Of a stretch of DNA of 64,000 nucleotides, positions 39,614 to 50,776 are shown in pieces. The DNA comes from Actinostola sp. cb2023 (taxonomy: Eukaryota; Cnidaria; Anthozoa; Actiniaria; Actinostolidae): assembly GCA_033675265.1 (NCBI GenBank), contig JAUJYZ010000439.1:843001-907000 (forward strand), read 5' to 3'. The notes beneath the pieces were generated by a model. The model was not told the DNA's origin and searched no databases. It was given only the letters and a program-made list of their open reading frames with translations. The stretch's first letter is position 1; every line of letters begins with the position of its first letter. Both the position numbers and the translations under genes were made by a program.

Positions 39614-41792
39614 TCAATATCTTCTCAATAAAGCTTGTTTTAAAAGTTGTATCGGTAGTAAATGATTTCTTTCTCTGAGTTTAGGATCAAATAAATTGAA
39701 GTCTGCTTTTTGGATCTTGTTGAGGTAGATCTGACAGGAAACCTATGAAAAATCATAAAGAATTAAGTTTACAGGAACACAATACTTAATTCTACAGCTG
39801 GTATTGCACCTCTCATGCTAGTCTCCCTCAGCCGTGTTTAGTCTCATTTAATTAGTATTAGTTGTTGCGTGACAAGACTAAAACATGGCTGCAAGAGAGA
39901 CTATACTTTCATGCTTGCAATTCTATTTATCTTACAAATGATGCATGTCTGTTTTCTATTGTAACTATATTTGTAGCAAAGAACACTTACTGAAGGTAGC
40001 AGGGCCCTGAATGCTGTCTTGGGTACTTTGGACTGAATAGATCTAGCCTAGAAATCAAGCGTTATGTACTGGTAGTTAATACAGTGTTTTCAGGCAATAA
40101 TCAATAAACATTACTAGATACTTACAGTAGACATGTGAGTACTTGCCATACTAGCGAGATCATAGATGACATCTTTGACACCCTGCGATGTGTTACCACG
40201 TATTATATCTTGATGTGAAACTCCATGCTAAAGGAGTAAATAATAGGTGAACCAAAGAAAAAGGATAAACTTACATTGCATTAATATGTGACCAGTTGAT
40301 GATGTCATTCTTACATAGCATATATCTTTTTTGCTAGGCCACTATTTAGGGCACAATTTTGTAACCTGATGAGGCTTACATGTACAATCACTAGAGAGGT
40401 TAGTAAAGTGTATGTCAGGTGGTGCTAGCTGAGGATGGTCACAGCCAGGATTTGTTAATACATCTCCAATTCAATTTTTTTCACCTTGATAAGGATATCA
40501 CTGGGAATATAAACTTTACTCTGACTAACAAGGTATGGAGCAGCTCTGAGAAGAGTTACGATTCCAATTGCTTTACCAATATGACTGGCAGCATGATCAG
40601 CATGAACATCTTTCACACCTAAAAAAATAGATTGCAGCCTCAATCACCTCATTTATTTATCTAGTTATTCATTTATTTTATTTATTATTCATTTGTTTAT
40701 TAGTTTTACACGTACTTCCTTTACCTAATGATTCCAATACCAGATATAATGCTGAAGATACAGAGTTCTCACTGTATTCCTCCAGACTTTGTGTATCTCT
40801 GTGAGGTTTGTCTTCAAGATTACTTTCCTGCAAAAACAATTTAAGACCCAACCATGACTGTGACAGATGTACAGTTGTATCTCCTGTTCAATACTCTGTT
40901 GTTATTTTATACTACTACTACTAATAATAATAATCTTTATTTATATAGCGTTATTTCTTCTAAAAAACCAATAGCACTTAACAATATTACTGCATTGTGT
41001 GCTTGCATGAGTACGTAGTCACACCCCTTTACCATGTTAATATACAGCTACTAGAAATTCACATTTTATTGTATGGTGAAATGTTTCTTACTCGTGCTTC
41101 TATAAGTCTTGTAAACCACATTTTTGATAAGTTATGTTTTTCAACAGCTTCAGTCATTGCCATAGCAACAGGATGTTGTGGAGGTTGGCCCTAAAATTGT
41201 ACAAAATCAAAATATTGCAGTAAGTCGAGCTTACATTTAGATATGGAATGCTTAAGACAGCACATACCTTATATATTTGTTCAAGGATTTCTTTCCAAAA
41301 CTGCATCCTTGCTTTACCAATCTGTTTATCTGTAACAACATCTCTGATCTGCAAACAGGAGCATTCATACGATTTAACACTGAATTGTCATATAATTTAA
41401 TGTTTTAAAGTTATTTCATAAGACGAAATACAATCTCAAAGGCAAGAGAATTTAAGCTGCAAAATGACTATAACCCAACCTGTGCCAATTCCACGTTAAA
41501 TGCACGGATCGCGAAAGCAGAGTTCTGAGATTTCTTGGGCATAAGAAGAGTACAAAGAAAGTTTTCGTAGTCCATTCGTCTAAACAAAAAACGATGAGAC
41601 TAAAAATGAACCGACGTATCATTTATCATTATATATGAATAATAGGCTTACTAACCTTACGATGCCAATACAGTATTGAAAATTACTTTGTCTAGTGTTC
41701 GATGAGTAATTTGCGCAAAGCAACAGTGAGTATTTTCGACGAAAATTCGATAATTTTGCGAACAACTTTTTCCGTATGTACAAGGCCGCCAT
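39614..41792 (-). CDS. NDUFAF6: NADH:ubiquinone oxidoreductase complex assembly factor 6
   Basis: Nine exons: 41792-41656, 41579-41480, 41348-41268, 41190-41092, 40827-40725, 40618-40485, 40227-40126, 40047-39991 and 39742-39614. Together they give 313 residues; all introns are GT-AG and every phase agrees. Matches to vertebrate NDUFAF6 include [52 protein letters not shown], then HGVS...[10 protein letters not shown] and [16 protein letters not shown] near the C-terminus. The fold is that of squalene/phytoene synthases, but the family serves mitochondrial complex I assembly. The N-terminus ([20 protein letters not shown]) is basic and resembles a mitochondrial presequence. The start is the ATG at 41792; an in-frame upstream GTG is not credible. 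The gene lies just downstream of DHODH on the same strand. A family A MITE lies in intron 8 and a retroelement tail in intron 4. Confidence 0.93.
39819..39903. mobile_element. Palindromic MITE family A, copy in NDUFAF6 intron 8
   Basis: TAGTCTCCCTCAGCCGTGTT through GAGAGACTA, with an internal TTAATTAGTATTAG insertion that loosens the hairpin. No clean target-site duplication abuts it, although TCATGC occurs on both sides. Confidence 0.78.
40908..40982 (-). mobile_element. Stem-loop retroelement tail in NDUFAF6 intron
   Basis: On the minus strand this shows a stem-loop (AAGTGCTATTGG / AATAACGCTAT), then ATATAAATA and an ATT/AGT-rich tail. It is closely similar to 7188-7262. Confidence 0.55.
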
Positions 41793-42001
41793 GTTTTCTT
41801 CAATATGCGCCAGGCGTTCCTCGCACCTTGACAGGAACTTGTACACAGGGAACCCAACGGGGTAAACAAATTCATATTTTTTTTGTTGAACAAGGATTAT
41901 TTATTCCTCACACTAGAATAAAGATACAACTTTTCAAATACACAAAACTTTCTTTAAGTTCATTTATTCACATTTTCTTAATCTTCAAAGCCAGTATATA
42001 T
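41793..42001. promoter_or_regulatory. Probable NDUFAF6 promoter region
   Basis: The sequence immediately upstream of the NDUFAF6 start, before the transposon cluster begins at 42002, is the likely core promoter. An ACACAGGGAACCC motif lies at 41843-41855. No TATA box was assigned. Confidence 0.35.
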
Positions 42002-43119
42002 TGCCCATTACAAAAAAGAGCAGGGGACTGGGAACGAGTTTATTAGAATTAATGTAATTACGAAATTAAGTTTGACATGAAACAACATGTTGAAATTATC
42101 ATATGTGCAAAGTTTGATGTGATTTGAGTGAATTCTGTCGGAATTATAAACTTTTGAAATTTTGAAATTTTACAGTGAATGTCATTCTCGTACCCAGAGC
42201 CCGCTCGTCATTTGGTTTGTCGCTGGCTCTGGGAATCCCTGAAATTTTAGCGAATTTCATTGGCTGATGAAATCAACAATGACTGATCGTATTTGATTGG
42301 TTCATGAGATCAACAAAGATTCAAACTTGCAAGGCGAACGAAAGGAATGACAGCGACGGTTAATTTGTATTTTCATACAATGGTATTCCGTTATTGAATT
42401 ATAAAGCTATGGAAATGAGAGTGACTGTGTAGACATAAATTGATCTGAATCTAACAATACATAAATTATAAAAGTAACGGCTACAGACAATCGATCGTAC
42501 TCGCTTTGAGTATTCAAAGGAATATTTTTATAATTCAAGAGAAACAATAACAAAGCGGAAGACAGGAAGGTTCACATGCAAGATTATATTAGAACATGTA
42601 TTTATCCTCCAGCCTTTACCGCAACAGAGCCAAACCGGTGATGAACGTCGAAAAAAACGGCTACACGAAGATAAATGTACAAACTTGTGTACTTGTTAGT
42701 TTGAATATTCAAACCAACGTAAATACTACGTAGCCAGTAGACTCTTCCACAGTACCCGCTCTCAGCGGTCTTTAGTATGAGCATGCGTTCTGACGACTTG
42801 GTCGTCAAAATTTGACGACCGAGCAACAGGGTTTCCCAGAGCCAGCGACAAACCAAATGACGAGCGGGCTCTGGGTACGAGAATGCAGTGAATGTATGGT
42901 TTGGGTAGACAACGCAAAAAAATACAGAGTTTGTATGGGAAAATGTACATCTTTGATGCCCTCTAGCATCGTCAATATTAAGCCAAAGTTCACCAAACTT
43001 TCCAGATTAGCTAAGTTTGATCTGCTCTGTCAGAAAATGATGCCCATTTTTGCTAGTTTCTTATTGAATTAGTTTTACGGACTTGGTCCCAGTCCCCTGC
43101 TCTTTTTTGTAATAGCCAA
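42002..43119. mobile_element. Outer inverted-repeat element
   Basis: The ends ATTACAAAAAAGAGCAGGGG and CCCCTGCTCTTTTTTGTAAT are near-perfect inverted repeats of about 30 bp enclosing about 1.1 kb. The interior carries the separate Mutator-like insertion at 42183-42885. Confidence 0.7.
42183..42885. mobile_element. Mutator-like non-autonomous element with 10-bp duplication
   Basis: The inverted ends CATTCTCGTACCCAGAGCCC and GGGCTCTGGGTACGAGAATG extend to about 50 bp (through GACGAGCGG and GGTTTGTCGCTGGCTCTGGG). A perfect 10-bp direct repeat, CAGTGAATGT, abuts both ends (42173-42182, 42886-42895). Length, long terminal inverted repeats and the 10-bp duplication fit a Mutator-type element. No transposase frame is present. 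Confidence 0.88.
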
Positions 43120-43235
43120 TTGAACGATGAATTCTCCACCACAGGAAGCCCAAACCACTCAGGTTTTCAATAATTTATTGAGCAAAACATTATTTTATTC
43201 ATCACTATCATACATTATTCAGTACAAAACTACAT

Positions 43236-43241
43236 TTTATT
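43236..43241 (-). terminator. Polyadenylation signal of DHODH
   Basis: AATAAA on the minus strand, four bases after the DHODH stop codon. It is the first canonical hexamer downstream; such a short 3' UTR is unusual, so a more distal signal may be used. Confidence 0.4.
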
Positions 43242-43244
43242 AAA

Positions 43245-44026
43245 TTAAGCTGATCTTTGGTGATCTATTCCCACAGCTTCACTAACTGAATTAAACCCGT
43301 CTTTCCTGTAAATACAAAGTGACAAAAATAAGAATTATAACCATTTTTGACAACCCACTATGTTCCACTTGTCATGCTCAAAGGTTTCAGTACAATTAGG
43401 CTCCAGGGAATAATGAAATTTATAATGTTATCTTTTCCCCGAATCACCAAGCATTACCCGGGAACCTTGCTCCTAAATACTTGAAGGGCTCCCTGTAAGA
43501 ACAGAGTAAGTGACTTGTGATCAAAACCCAAATTCTCTTTTGAAATTCAAAGAATCTCAAGGAGGATTTAGATTTTGATCAGAGATCACCTACGTTGTTC
43601 TTGCAGGGAGCCCTTCACTTGTGCACAACAAGTGAACCATATATCAGCATATCCAAAGATCGGCTATTTTCTCAAGTTGGACAAACCTTAGCAGTTCAGT
43701 AAGCTCTCGTTTGATCTGTTTTATGATAGGAGGACCATGATACACTAACGCTGTATATAACTGCACTAATGAAGCCCCTGCTTTTATCTTGTCATATGCA
43801 TCTTGGCCTGTGGAAATACCTCCCACTCCTATTATTGGCAGCGTACCTAAAACACAAACAATAGGGATTTATTATGGAATATCATTAGCCACCTTTGCAG
43901 TGTTGGGATCCCTGTGGTAGAGGAACAGACAGGGACCCCAAGGAGATCAAAGTTGGTTATGCTTGAAGGGTAGTCTACATGTATACATATACCTAGTCTG
44001 AAGTAGTTTTGACCAATTTAAGCACC

Positions 44027-44061
<35 letters not shown>

Positions 44062-47000
44062 ACCACCACTCCTGACCCACCCTTTCCTCAACAGTCAACA
44101 GTATCTTGGACATGAGAACAACATTAGGAAGAAAGGAGGAGGGGTACGGGGGTAGGGAGAGGAAAAGCAGGGATTGGACAGACAACCTAAAATTAATCAT
44201 ATACATAAATGTACTGTATATAATATTTAATATTATTATTAATTATACAATGCCATTATTATTATTATCATCATCATCATCTATGATCACAATCAACATC
44301 ACTGTCATCATTACTGTGACTTTACCACCACCACCACCATCAACACCTGCATCGTCATCATGATCACCAGCACCGGCCATCACCACCACTTCACCATCAT
44401 CAACACCATCATCATCATCATCAACACCACCATCATCATCATCATCATCATCAACACTATCATCATCTAATTGTCAATCCACTCACCATTTGTTAATTTA
44501 TACATGTCCTTTATCACTTCTGTTGACATTTTGGTCAATGGTTCACCACTAAGTCCCCCAGTCTCTTTGCTGTTCTTGCTCTTTAAAGTTGAAGGTCTTA
44601 ATACTGTAGTATTTGATATTATTATACCATCAATCTGTGCCTGAAAATAGAAACAGTTAGACTATAAGTATGATGGTGATACAGTGTATGCATGTACATT
44701 GTATGATAGGACGTTTTTAACCAGACTCAAGATAGACTGTAATTAAAAACAACTACAGTCTCTACATTAACTTATGGAATCCCATCAAAAAAGAGGTTCA
44801 AGTTAGAGTCAGGAGTGCCCTAAGTGATGACACTTGGCGTCAACAGGAAATGGATAGATGGACGAAGTTAGAGAGTCAGAACTTTGAACTGGGATTGAAT
44901 TAGGTGAATTAGAAGAAGAGACAATTTTAAAAAGAGTCACTTGGCCTCATGTTTTCTTCCTCTTGCCTCATTCTTCCATGGGCCAAACAAGAACAGAACA
45001 CTATCAGGGTTCTCAGTTCTCAGTAATGACAACATTTTCGTAGAAGGTGACACACAAAGGCAAAATAATATTATAGCCAGGACAGATGGTTACTTTATTC
45101 CGCCATGAAAGACATGAGAATTCTGCCTGTTGCTGGGTTCTACTAAGAACCATGCATGTACTGTCTGGTCCAGTTATATTACAGTATATACAGTATATAA
45201 GTTGTACTTTGATAATACATTGTAATTTATTATTAATAATATATGATATGTAAATAGAAACTTTTAAACTTATTGTAAACTATTATTTATATCTATATAT
45301 ATACGGCTCTCTGGGAGACCAATCATATTGTATTGAAGAGACTCCGTTGTTAAATAAAAGCTTTGATTGATTAATTGATTGATACAGTCTGTATACGCCT
45401 ATTTCAAAAAACGTTGGCATCTGAAATCTGAATCCGTAATCTGAGACCGAGAGGGATTGTAATACACAGTACAAGAACTTTATTATTATTGTGGGTATGA
45501 GTTGTGATCTATCTTGAAATTACTGGAATATGCCATGACCTTTAGGCGAAGACCTGCGTTGGCGAATAGTATGGCTACGAGTGTTTTTAGGTCACAGATT
45601 CAGATTTCAGATTCATATTTCAGATGCCAACGTTTTTTGAAATAGGTGTATGTATATACATAATTATGTATGTCACATACATGAGATCTTGTAATGACAG
45701 CTGCAATGTCTTCTTTGTCTTTTGGCGTAAGGTCTGGAGCAATCTTAACCATTACTGGAGGTCGTTCAGGTAACTTGTTACGAGCTGTAAGAACCTGTTA
45801 AAGCCAAAGGCATTAAATATTTCAGTGAAATAAACTGCAACAGAAGTGTAACATTGACCTGATAGATGTCTTATCTTTGCTCATATGTGTGAGTGAAGTT
45901 GAAGGGGTTCATGGAAGAACAACGTTATTTCTGATTAAAATTTCAATAATTTTACTTTGCATTTGACATACTTCTTCTTTATCATCAATATACAAACACT
46001 ACAAATTCAGTTTTTGCTATATTTTTATTGATGAATAGTCATTTTCATATGAGTGAGAAGTAGTTACAGTATAGTTTGTGCCATGGTGCTGTGTGGTGAC
46101 CATGTCATGTCCAAGCATTCTGATTGGTTGAGCAATGATTTTGCGTGCTGTGATTGGTTGAATAGATGTCTTTGATTCTGTACCGTACTTATACGTAAAC
46201 GACTCTACATATTGATATACAATTACCTCATCTATAAGTTTAGTGAGCTGCTCTTTGCCTTGCATTGCTCGGAGCCCAGGAGTGTTAGGAGAAGATATAT
46301 TGATAACCAAATAGTCACCCATGCTGCCAAAGCATTCGACACCTTTAATGTAATCAGCAACTGCATCTTCTGATGTTTTATTTTTGCCCAAGTTAACACC
46401 CAGGATTCCTTGACGGTTGTTATTTTCCTGGTATTGTAAATGTTGTCTGACTTGTTCATGACCTTCACTGTTAAATCCATACCTAAGAAATAAAACTTAC
46501 TAGTTATTAAAGAGGTGAATTATTAACTGATGATGATGCATGGTTCTAATGATAATAATTATTTGGTATTGATACAAATGTATATACAGTTGAACCTCCC
46601 GTAAGCGACCACCCTCAGGACCAGGAAAAATGGTCGCTTACGAGAGGTGGTTGCTTACGAGAGTAACCACCACAGGAAGCTCAAATTTTAGGGACAGGGA
46701 ATATCAATACAACAACAGAGTATTTTGGTTAGGGGCGAAGCTTTCAAGTCTTGGATACATGAAATGATGTTAAGAATACGGTACAGCAAGAATCGAAACT
46801 CTACTGGTTAACGTTACATACCAGATACAGACTGTCTTACTTGCCGGGGATGGTAAATGTAACCAGGAATACGCTATTTACTGATATCGATTGTAATAAA
46901 GCCATTGTAATCAGCTTATTGTACTGTAGTTGTTGAAAATATATTACTTGACCTCTGGGATGGTTGCTTACCAGAGGTAAAATAACAAAGAAAACTCCAA

Positions 47001-48801
47001 CTCCCAAGCCCAAAAGGTGGTCGTGGTCGCTTACGAGAGGTGTCAAATGCAGTGATTTGACTGCGAGACAAAACAGGCTTTTGTGGTCGCTTACGAGAGG
47101 TGGTCGCTTACGAGAGGTGGTCGCTTAAGAGAGGTGGTCGCTTAGGAGAGGTGGTCGCTTAGGAGAGGTGGTCGCTTAGGAGAGGTGGTCGCACAGGGAG
47201 GTTCAACTGTATATTGATGACAGTGATGATCATCATGCAGTGATGATAAATAGAAATGGTTGCAGCGATATGACATTAGTTGATGATCACTACAGATGAT
47301 GATCATCATCATCTATACCAGGGCCGTAGCTGCCAGTTTTTGAGTGATCCGGTCAGTTTGGTCCGGTTTTCAAACTTTGTTTTTCATAAAAAATATCCGA
47401 ATAATTAAAAATGTAAATAAATTAAAACTGTTTTATTCGAAAAGTGGTCCGGACAAACCGTAGTTGGCAGCTATGGCCCTGTATACATACATTGTGTACA
47501 TGTGTTGCAAACTTTTAAGGTTTGTTCTCGAAGTATTCTCAGACTCTGTTCTGAGGGGGGCATTGGGGTTTGCGGTGTTGCGCAATTTTTATTGCGGTGT
47601 TGCGGTGAAAAAAATTAAACATTGCAGTGTTGCGGTGATCGTAAATCCTGCGGGATGCGGTGTTTGTGTTTCTAAACCTACGGTGTTCGGTGAAGCGATA
47701 TATTACTAATGTGAAGTTGCGGTGTCAAACCCTTTTTTTCGTTTTGGTCAGTTTTCGGTTTTTTTTCGTGATGCAGTGTTTTCGGAATTTTTTTGCAGTG
47801 TTGCGATGTTCAGAACCCCCCAATGTCCCCCTCTGTTCTCGCTGATCCCTCACAACTCCTACCACACTGTCTCACTGCTCTGTCTACACTTTACAACCAT
47901 TTTTATTGAGCAATCTCGACACATATGATGATGATCATAATAATAACAACACTCACAGTGAAGATCAATGATGATAGTAGTGATAATGATAGTAGTGATA
48001 ATGATGTTTATGATACAGTGATAATATAATCATGATGATGCCAAAAGTTGCATTGATCAGTTGATGAGATACATGTAGTCTCCCTCGCAGCCGTGTTTAG
48101 TGTCGTCACGCAACGCTGGAGAGAGCATTGCGTGACGACACTCAACACGGCTGCGAGGGAGACTATTGATGAGTGATCATTGATAATCATAATAACCTGT
48201 TAATAACAGCTTTGTCTTCTATCAGTCTGAAGACGCGTGGGTGCGGATTACCATCTTGACGTTTGGGCGTGATGCTACCAACTTCAACAAAGCCAAAACC
48301 CATCTTCAAAAGACCATCAACTGCTATGCCATTTTTGTCGAAACCTGCTGCTAGGCCCAAAGGATTGGAGAAGGAAAGACCAAAAACTCTGGTATTCTGT
48401 GAAAAACAACCAGGTAATGTACATGGTAGTTGTTGGGCTTCCTGTGGTGTCGTCAGCTGGCTCGGGCTACCTGTGCTTCAGTCAAAAACTTACCAAAATT
48501 TCTGGATCTTTTTGCGTGTCTCTCGGCACCATTCCACACGATGCCAGCTTTACAGCCAATTTATGCGCAGTTTCAGCATCTAGTAGCTTCACTGCAGGCA
48601 TAATTACACTCTCATAAAATCGCTCATCGCCTTTGATTGTAAAATAACCACACGATACTACGGTAGTGCACCCAAGAAGACCGATACCGTGACGAAATAT
48701 ACTTCGAGAAAACTTTCGAGAAAATGAAGCCTGGAGAAATTGAAATAACATTAGCCACTTTTTCGCAGGAACGGCTGAGACGATCTGAGAAATCTTACCA
48801 T
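43245..48801 (-). CDS. DHODH: Dihydroorotate dehydrogenase (quinone), mitochondrial
   Basis: Eight coding segments: 48801-48799 (the ATG alone), 48730-48494, 48396-48197, 46482-46227, 45794-45681, 44640-44487, 43846-43687 and 43305-43245. They give 394 residues, almost the human length, with all GT-AG introns in phase. The N-terminus [20 protein letters not shown] is a basic presequence followed by a hydrophobic anchor, then GDERFYE, as in class 2 enzymes of the inner mitochondrial membrane. Catalytic-core matches are [38 protein letters not shown] and [10 protein letters not shown] (catalytic Ser about 211), then [21 protein letters not shown] and PIIGVGGI, with [10 protein letters not shown] binding FMN phosphate. 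It oxidises dihydroorotate to orotate with ubiquinone as acceptor (pyrimidine synthesis). A poly(A) signal AATAAA lies at 43236-43241. Introns hold at least six MITEs. Confidence 0.95.
43483..43616. mobile_element. Foldback MITE in DHODH last intron
   Basis: The inverted ends GAAGGGCTCCCTGTAAGAAC / GTTCTTGCAGGGAGCCCTTC pair along nearly the whole 134 bp. ACTT flanks both ends. Decayed relatives lie at 7480-7900. Confidence 0.82.
44028..44061. repeat. C34 homopolymer run
   Basis: Uninterrupted C run inside the DHODH intron between the segments at 43846 and 44487. ATC/ACC triplet repeats follow at 44265-44470. Confidence 0.9.
45393..45651. mobile_element. Foldback MITE in DHODH intron
   Basis: The inverted ends ACGCCTATTTCAAAAAACGT and ACGTTTTTTGAAATAGGTGT continue into ATCTGAAATCTGAATC. 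Total length about 259 bp. Its terminal motif also appears near 220-250 and 790-815. Confidence 0.78.
46585..47211. mobile_element. Mariner/Tc1-like non-autonomous element with internal tandem repeats
   Basis: The ends TACAGTTGAACCTCC / GGAGGTTCAACTGTA are inverted and lie in TATA-rich flanks, consistent with TA insertion. The interior is dominated by GGTCGCTTACGAGAGGTG repeats, with a tandem run at 47080-47195. A related single end is near 50777. It lies in the large DHODH intron (46483-48196). Confidence 0.82.
47319..47481. mobile_element. hAT-like MITE (CAGGG ends) in DHODH intron
   Basis: The inverted ends CAGGGCCGTAGCTGCCA / TGGCAGCTATGGCCCTG have the hAT-typical CAGGG tip. TATAC abuts both sides, possibly the remnant of an 8-bp duplication. 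Confidence 0.75.
47553..47831. mobile_element. hAT-like MITE with perfect 8-bp duplication in DHODH intron
   Basis: The ends GAGGGGGGCATTGGGG and CCCCAATGTCCCCC are inverted. TCTGTTCT lies at 47545-47552 and 47832-47839. The core repeats TTGCGGTGTTGCGG motifs. Confidence 0.85.
48076..48165. mobile_element. Palindromic MITE family A, best-preserved copy
   Basis: A 90-bp hairpin, TAGTCTCCCTCGCAGCCGTG through CACGGCTGCGAGGGAGACTA, with only a short loop. TTGATGAG occurs immediately right and 7 bases left of the element. It lies in the DHODH intron, 31 bases from the donor side of the exon ending at 48197. Confidence 0.87.
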
Positions 48802-49265
48802 CCTTTTTGCTGTTTTTGATCCTTTTGGGGAGTATTCTTGCGATTATAAACACTTCACTCGTCTTGTAGCTTCAATTTTGGAAAAGGCGCCTCAAGATAA
48901 CTCATCCCCAGACTCTTTGACAGAGCAATATTTCGGATGAAAACGAGGCCGATAATGTATTTTATTTATTCATACGATATAACATCTCTAAAACATTGCA
49001 GAGAACCCTGTAATAAATTGGTTCATTGAAAATCAATTCATTTGAATCATTGACAGGAGTATCCCATATTTCCCTTGTGACCCATTTATCCGGGGGAGGA
49101 GGGGAGGGAGGGGGGCTGATCAACCAACCTGGGCTAATCCCTAAAAGATACCATTCTAAAACAGACAGACAAATATTAAAGAGTGTATAGCTACACAGTA
49201 TTGCTGCCTTTTTTAATTCTTGCTTTAAAATTTTGTCCATTTTTTGCAAAGAATTAAGTGGCAGC
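48802..49265. promoter_or_regulatory. DHODH 5' region
   Basis: Upstream of the DHODH ATG. The 5' UTR ends at the ATG, which is directly followed by a GTAAGA donor. The rest is unannotated AT-rich sequence, presumed to contain the promoter. Confidence 0.35.
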
Positions 49266-49603
49266 CCCAGGGGGGGTACTCAGGGGTATCAGTGACGGGG
49301 AGGTACGAATGAGGCCAAACATTTTAACCCCAAAAAAGTCCATTACGCGAAAACAAGACCCAAAAAAAGTCCAATGGCCCAAAATCGTAACCCCAAAAAA
49401 GTCCAATTTTTCTCCGCATAAAATCGAGAACGGTAGGTTATCATTTTTATCAACCCCCCAAAAAGTCCTTGACAAAATCTTTATATCAAAAAAAGGCCAC
49501 CAGAAAAATGAAAACCCAAAAAAAGTCCCAAGCCGCGAATTTCAAACCCAAAAAAGTCCTTCGCACCTCCCCGTCACTGATACCCCTGAGTACCCCCCCT
49601 GGG
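49266..49603. mobile_element. hAT-like element with perfect 8-bp duplication
   Basis: The inverted ends CCCAGGGGGGGTACTCAGGG and CCCTGAGTACCCCCCCTGGG extend through TATCAGTGACGGGGAGGT. The flanking duplication GTGGCAGC lies at 49258-49265 and 49604-49611. The core consists of CCCAAAAAAGTCC direct repeats. The frames seen on both strands are repeat products. Confidence 0.9.
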
Positions 49604-49813
49604 GTGGCAGCCTGACAAAATAATCTGCTAGTTATACTAATGTTGCGATTATATCAACACATTTCATACATTATATATTGCTTTTTTAGGACATTTTTAT
49701 TTTTTATTTTTTAATTTTTAAAAGGTTTTTATTGCGTCCAAATAAGAGAATGATAAATAATTACATGAGACTCTTAGGTGAGAGCAATAAATAAATTCTA
49801 AAATAACTAGATT

Positions 49814-49910
49814 TCAGTGTTGCTTGGTATCATTATTATTGTCACCACCGGGATCCCGGTCCGCATCGGTATCTAGGAGTTGTCTCCCTGATACCGGCAG
49901 TCCGGGGCGC
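49814..49910 (-). other. Possible orphan terminal exon
   Basis: On the minus strand an acceptor-like TTGCTACCACAG is followed by an open frame reading GLPVSGRQLLDTDADRDPGG to a TGA at 49816-49814. An AATAAA lies about 85 bases further on (near 49730). No upstream exon could be linked to it, and the acceptor overlaps the recurrent CCTGTGG motif, so chance is likely. Confidence 0.2.
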
Positions 49911-50041
49911 CTGTGGTAGCAATGTGCTATAGATTGGTATTGACCCTTGTCTCTCGAACTTTATATGTTTCCAATAATATTTCCATCGCACAGTTCTTAC
50001 AATCAAGACCCTACATCTTGTTTCAAATGTGGGGACATGGT

Positions 50042-50097
<56 letters not shown>
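50042..50097. repeat. G56 homopolymer run
   Basis: An uninterrupted run of 56 G residues, the longest of several in the window (others: C30 at 1513, C35 at 35179, C34 at 44028, G31 at 61390). It lies next to interspersed repeat R copy 3. Confidence 0.9.
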
Positions 50098-50098
<1 letters not shown>

Positions 50099-50194
50099 GA
50101 GGAGGAGGGAGGAAGTTGATATGACTTCCATATATAAATTATTGGTGGGGATGCTCATCAGAATTTTTGAAAATGACCGCTAATGGGTACTCGA

Positions 50195-50700
50195 GTCTTG
50201 TCCAGATGGGCGTGGCAACGAATAATTTTTACCCCTCAAAAGGTACCAACTCTAAAGTTACAAAAGCTACAACTCTCATTCCGGCTATCATTATCTTATT
50301 GGGTATCTACTAACAAACACACTAAAAGGTACCGGCTTATACCCCGTTCACACCAAACCTTGTTTAGTTAAACCGAGTTTATTCTCGCTTCTCTAATTCG
50401 AGGGCATTTGATTTCACAAGAATCAAACTACCTGGAATTTCTACTGTGCAACAGAAAGGACAGTTTTACCAGCAGTTTTGTGCCAAAGGTACGTTGCATG
50501 GCGTTTGTAGATAATTTCCTAAACCCGTTTAGTTAAACCACCTTAAACCATGTTTAAGCCTTGGTGTGAACGGGGTATTAGTTTCTTGTGGTCCTTTTAG
50601 ATTTGTGACACCCTAAGAGGTACCAAATCGTGGATCTGGACACCTAAAAGATACGACGAACATCCCCACAACTTTATATATGGGAGTCCACCCCTGGGAG
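50195..50700. repeat. Interspersed repeat R, copy 3 (carries a Harbinger-like MITE)
   Basis: Shares CCAGATGGGCGTGGCAACGA, AAAAGGTACCAACT, CAAAAGCTACAACT and TTGTGGTCCTTTTAGATTTG, in order, with 1500-1905. It is split at GGCTTA by the MITE at 50340-50577, whereas copy 1 has the uninterrupted GGCTTAGTGTC. Confidence 0.75.
50340..50577. mobile_element. PIF/Harbinger-like MITE
   Basis: The inverted ends TACCCCGTTCACACCAAAC / (C)CTTGGTGTGAACGGGGTA are flanked by TTA at 50337-50339 and 50578-50580. The homologous, unoccupied site in repeat R copy 1 has a single TTA. A 3-bp TTA duplication is the PIF/Harbinger hallmark. Confidence 0.92.
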
Positions 50701-50776
50701 TTCCCCCATGGTTTGTTTTTGTTTTTGTATGTTTAGAACACCTCCCTAATTTGTGGGTATATAAATACATTATATG

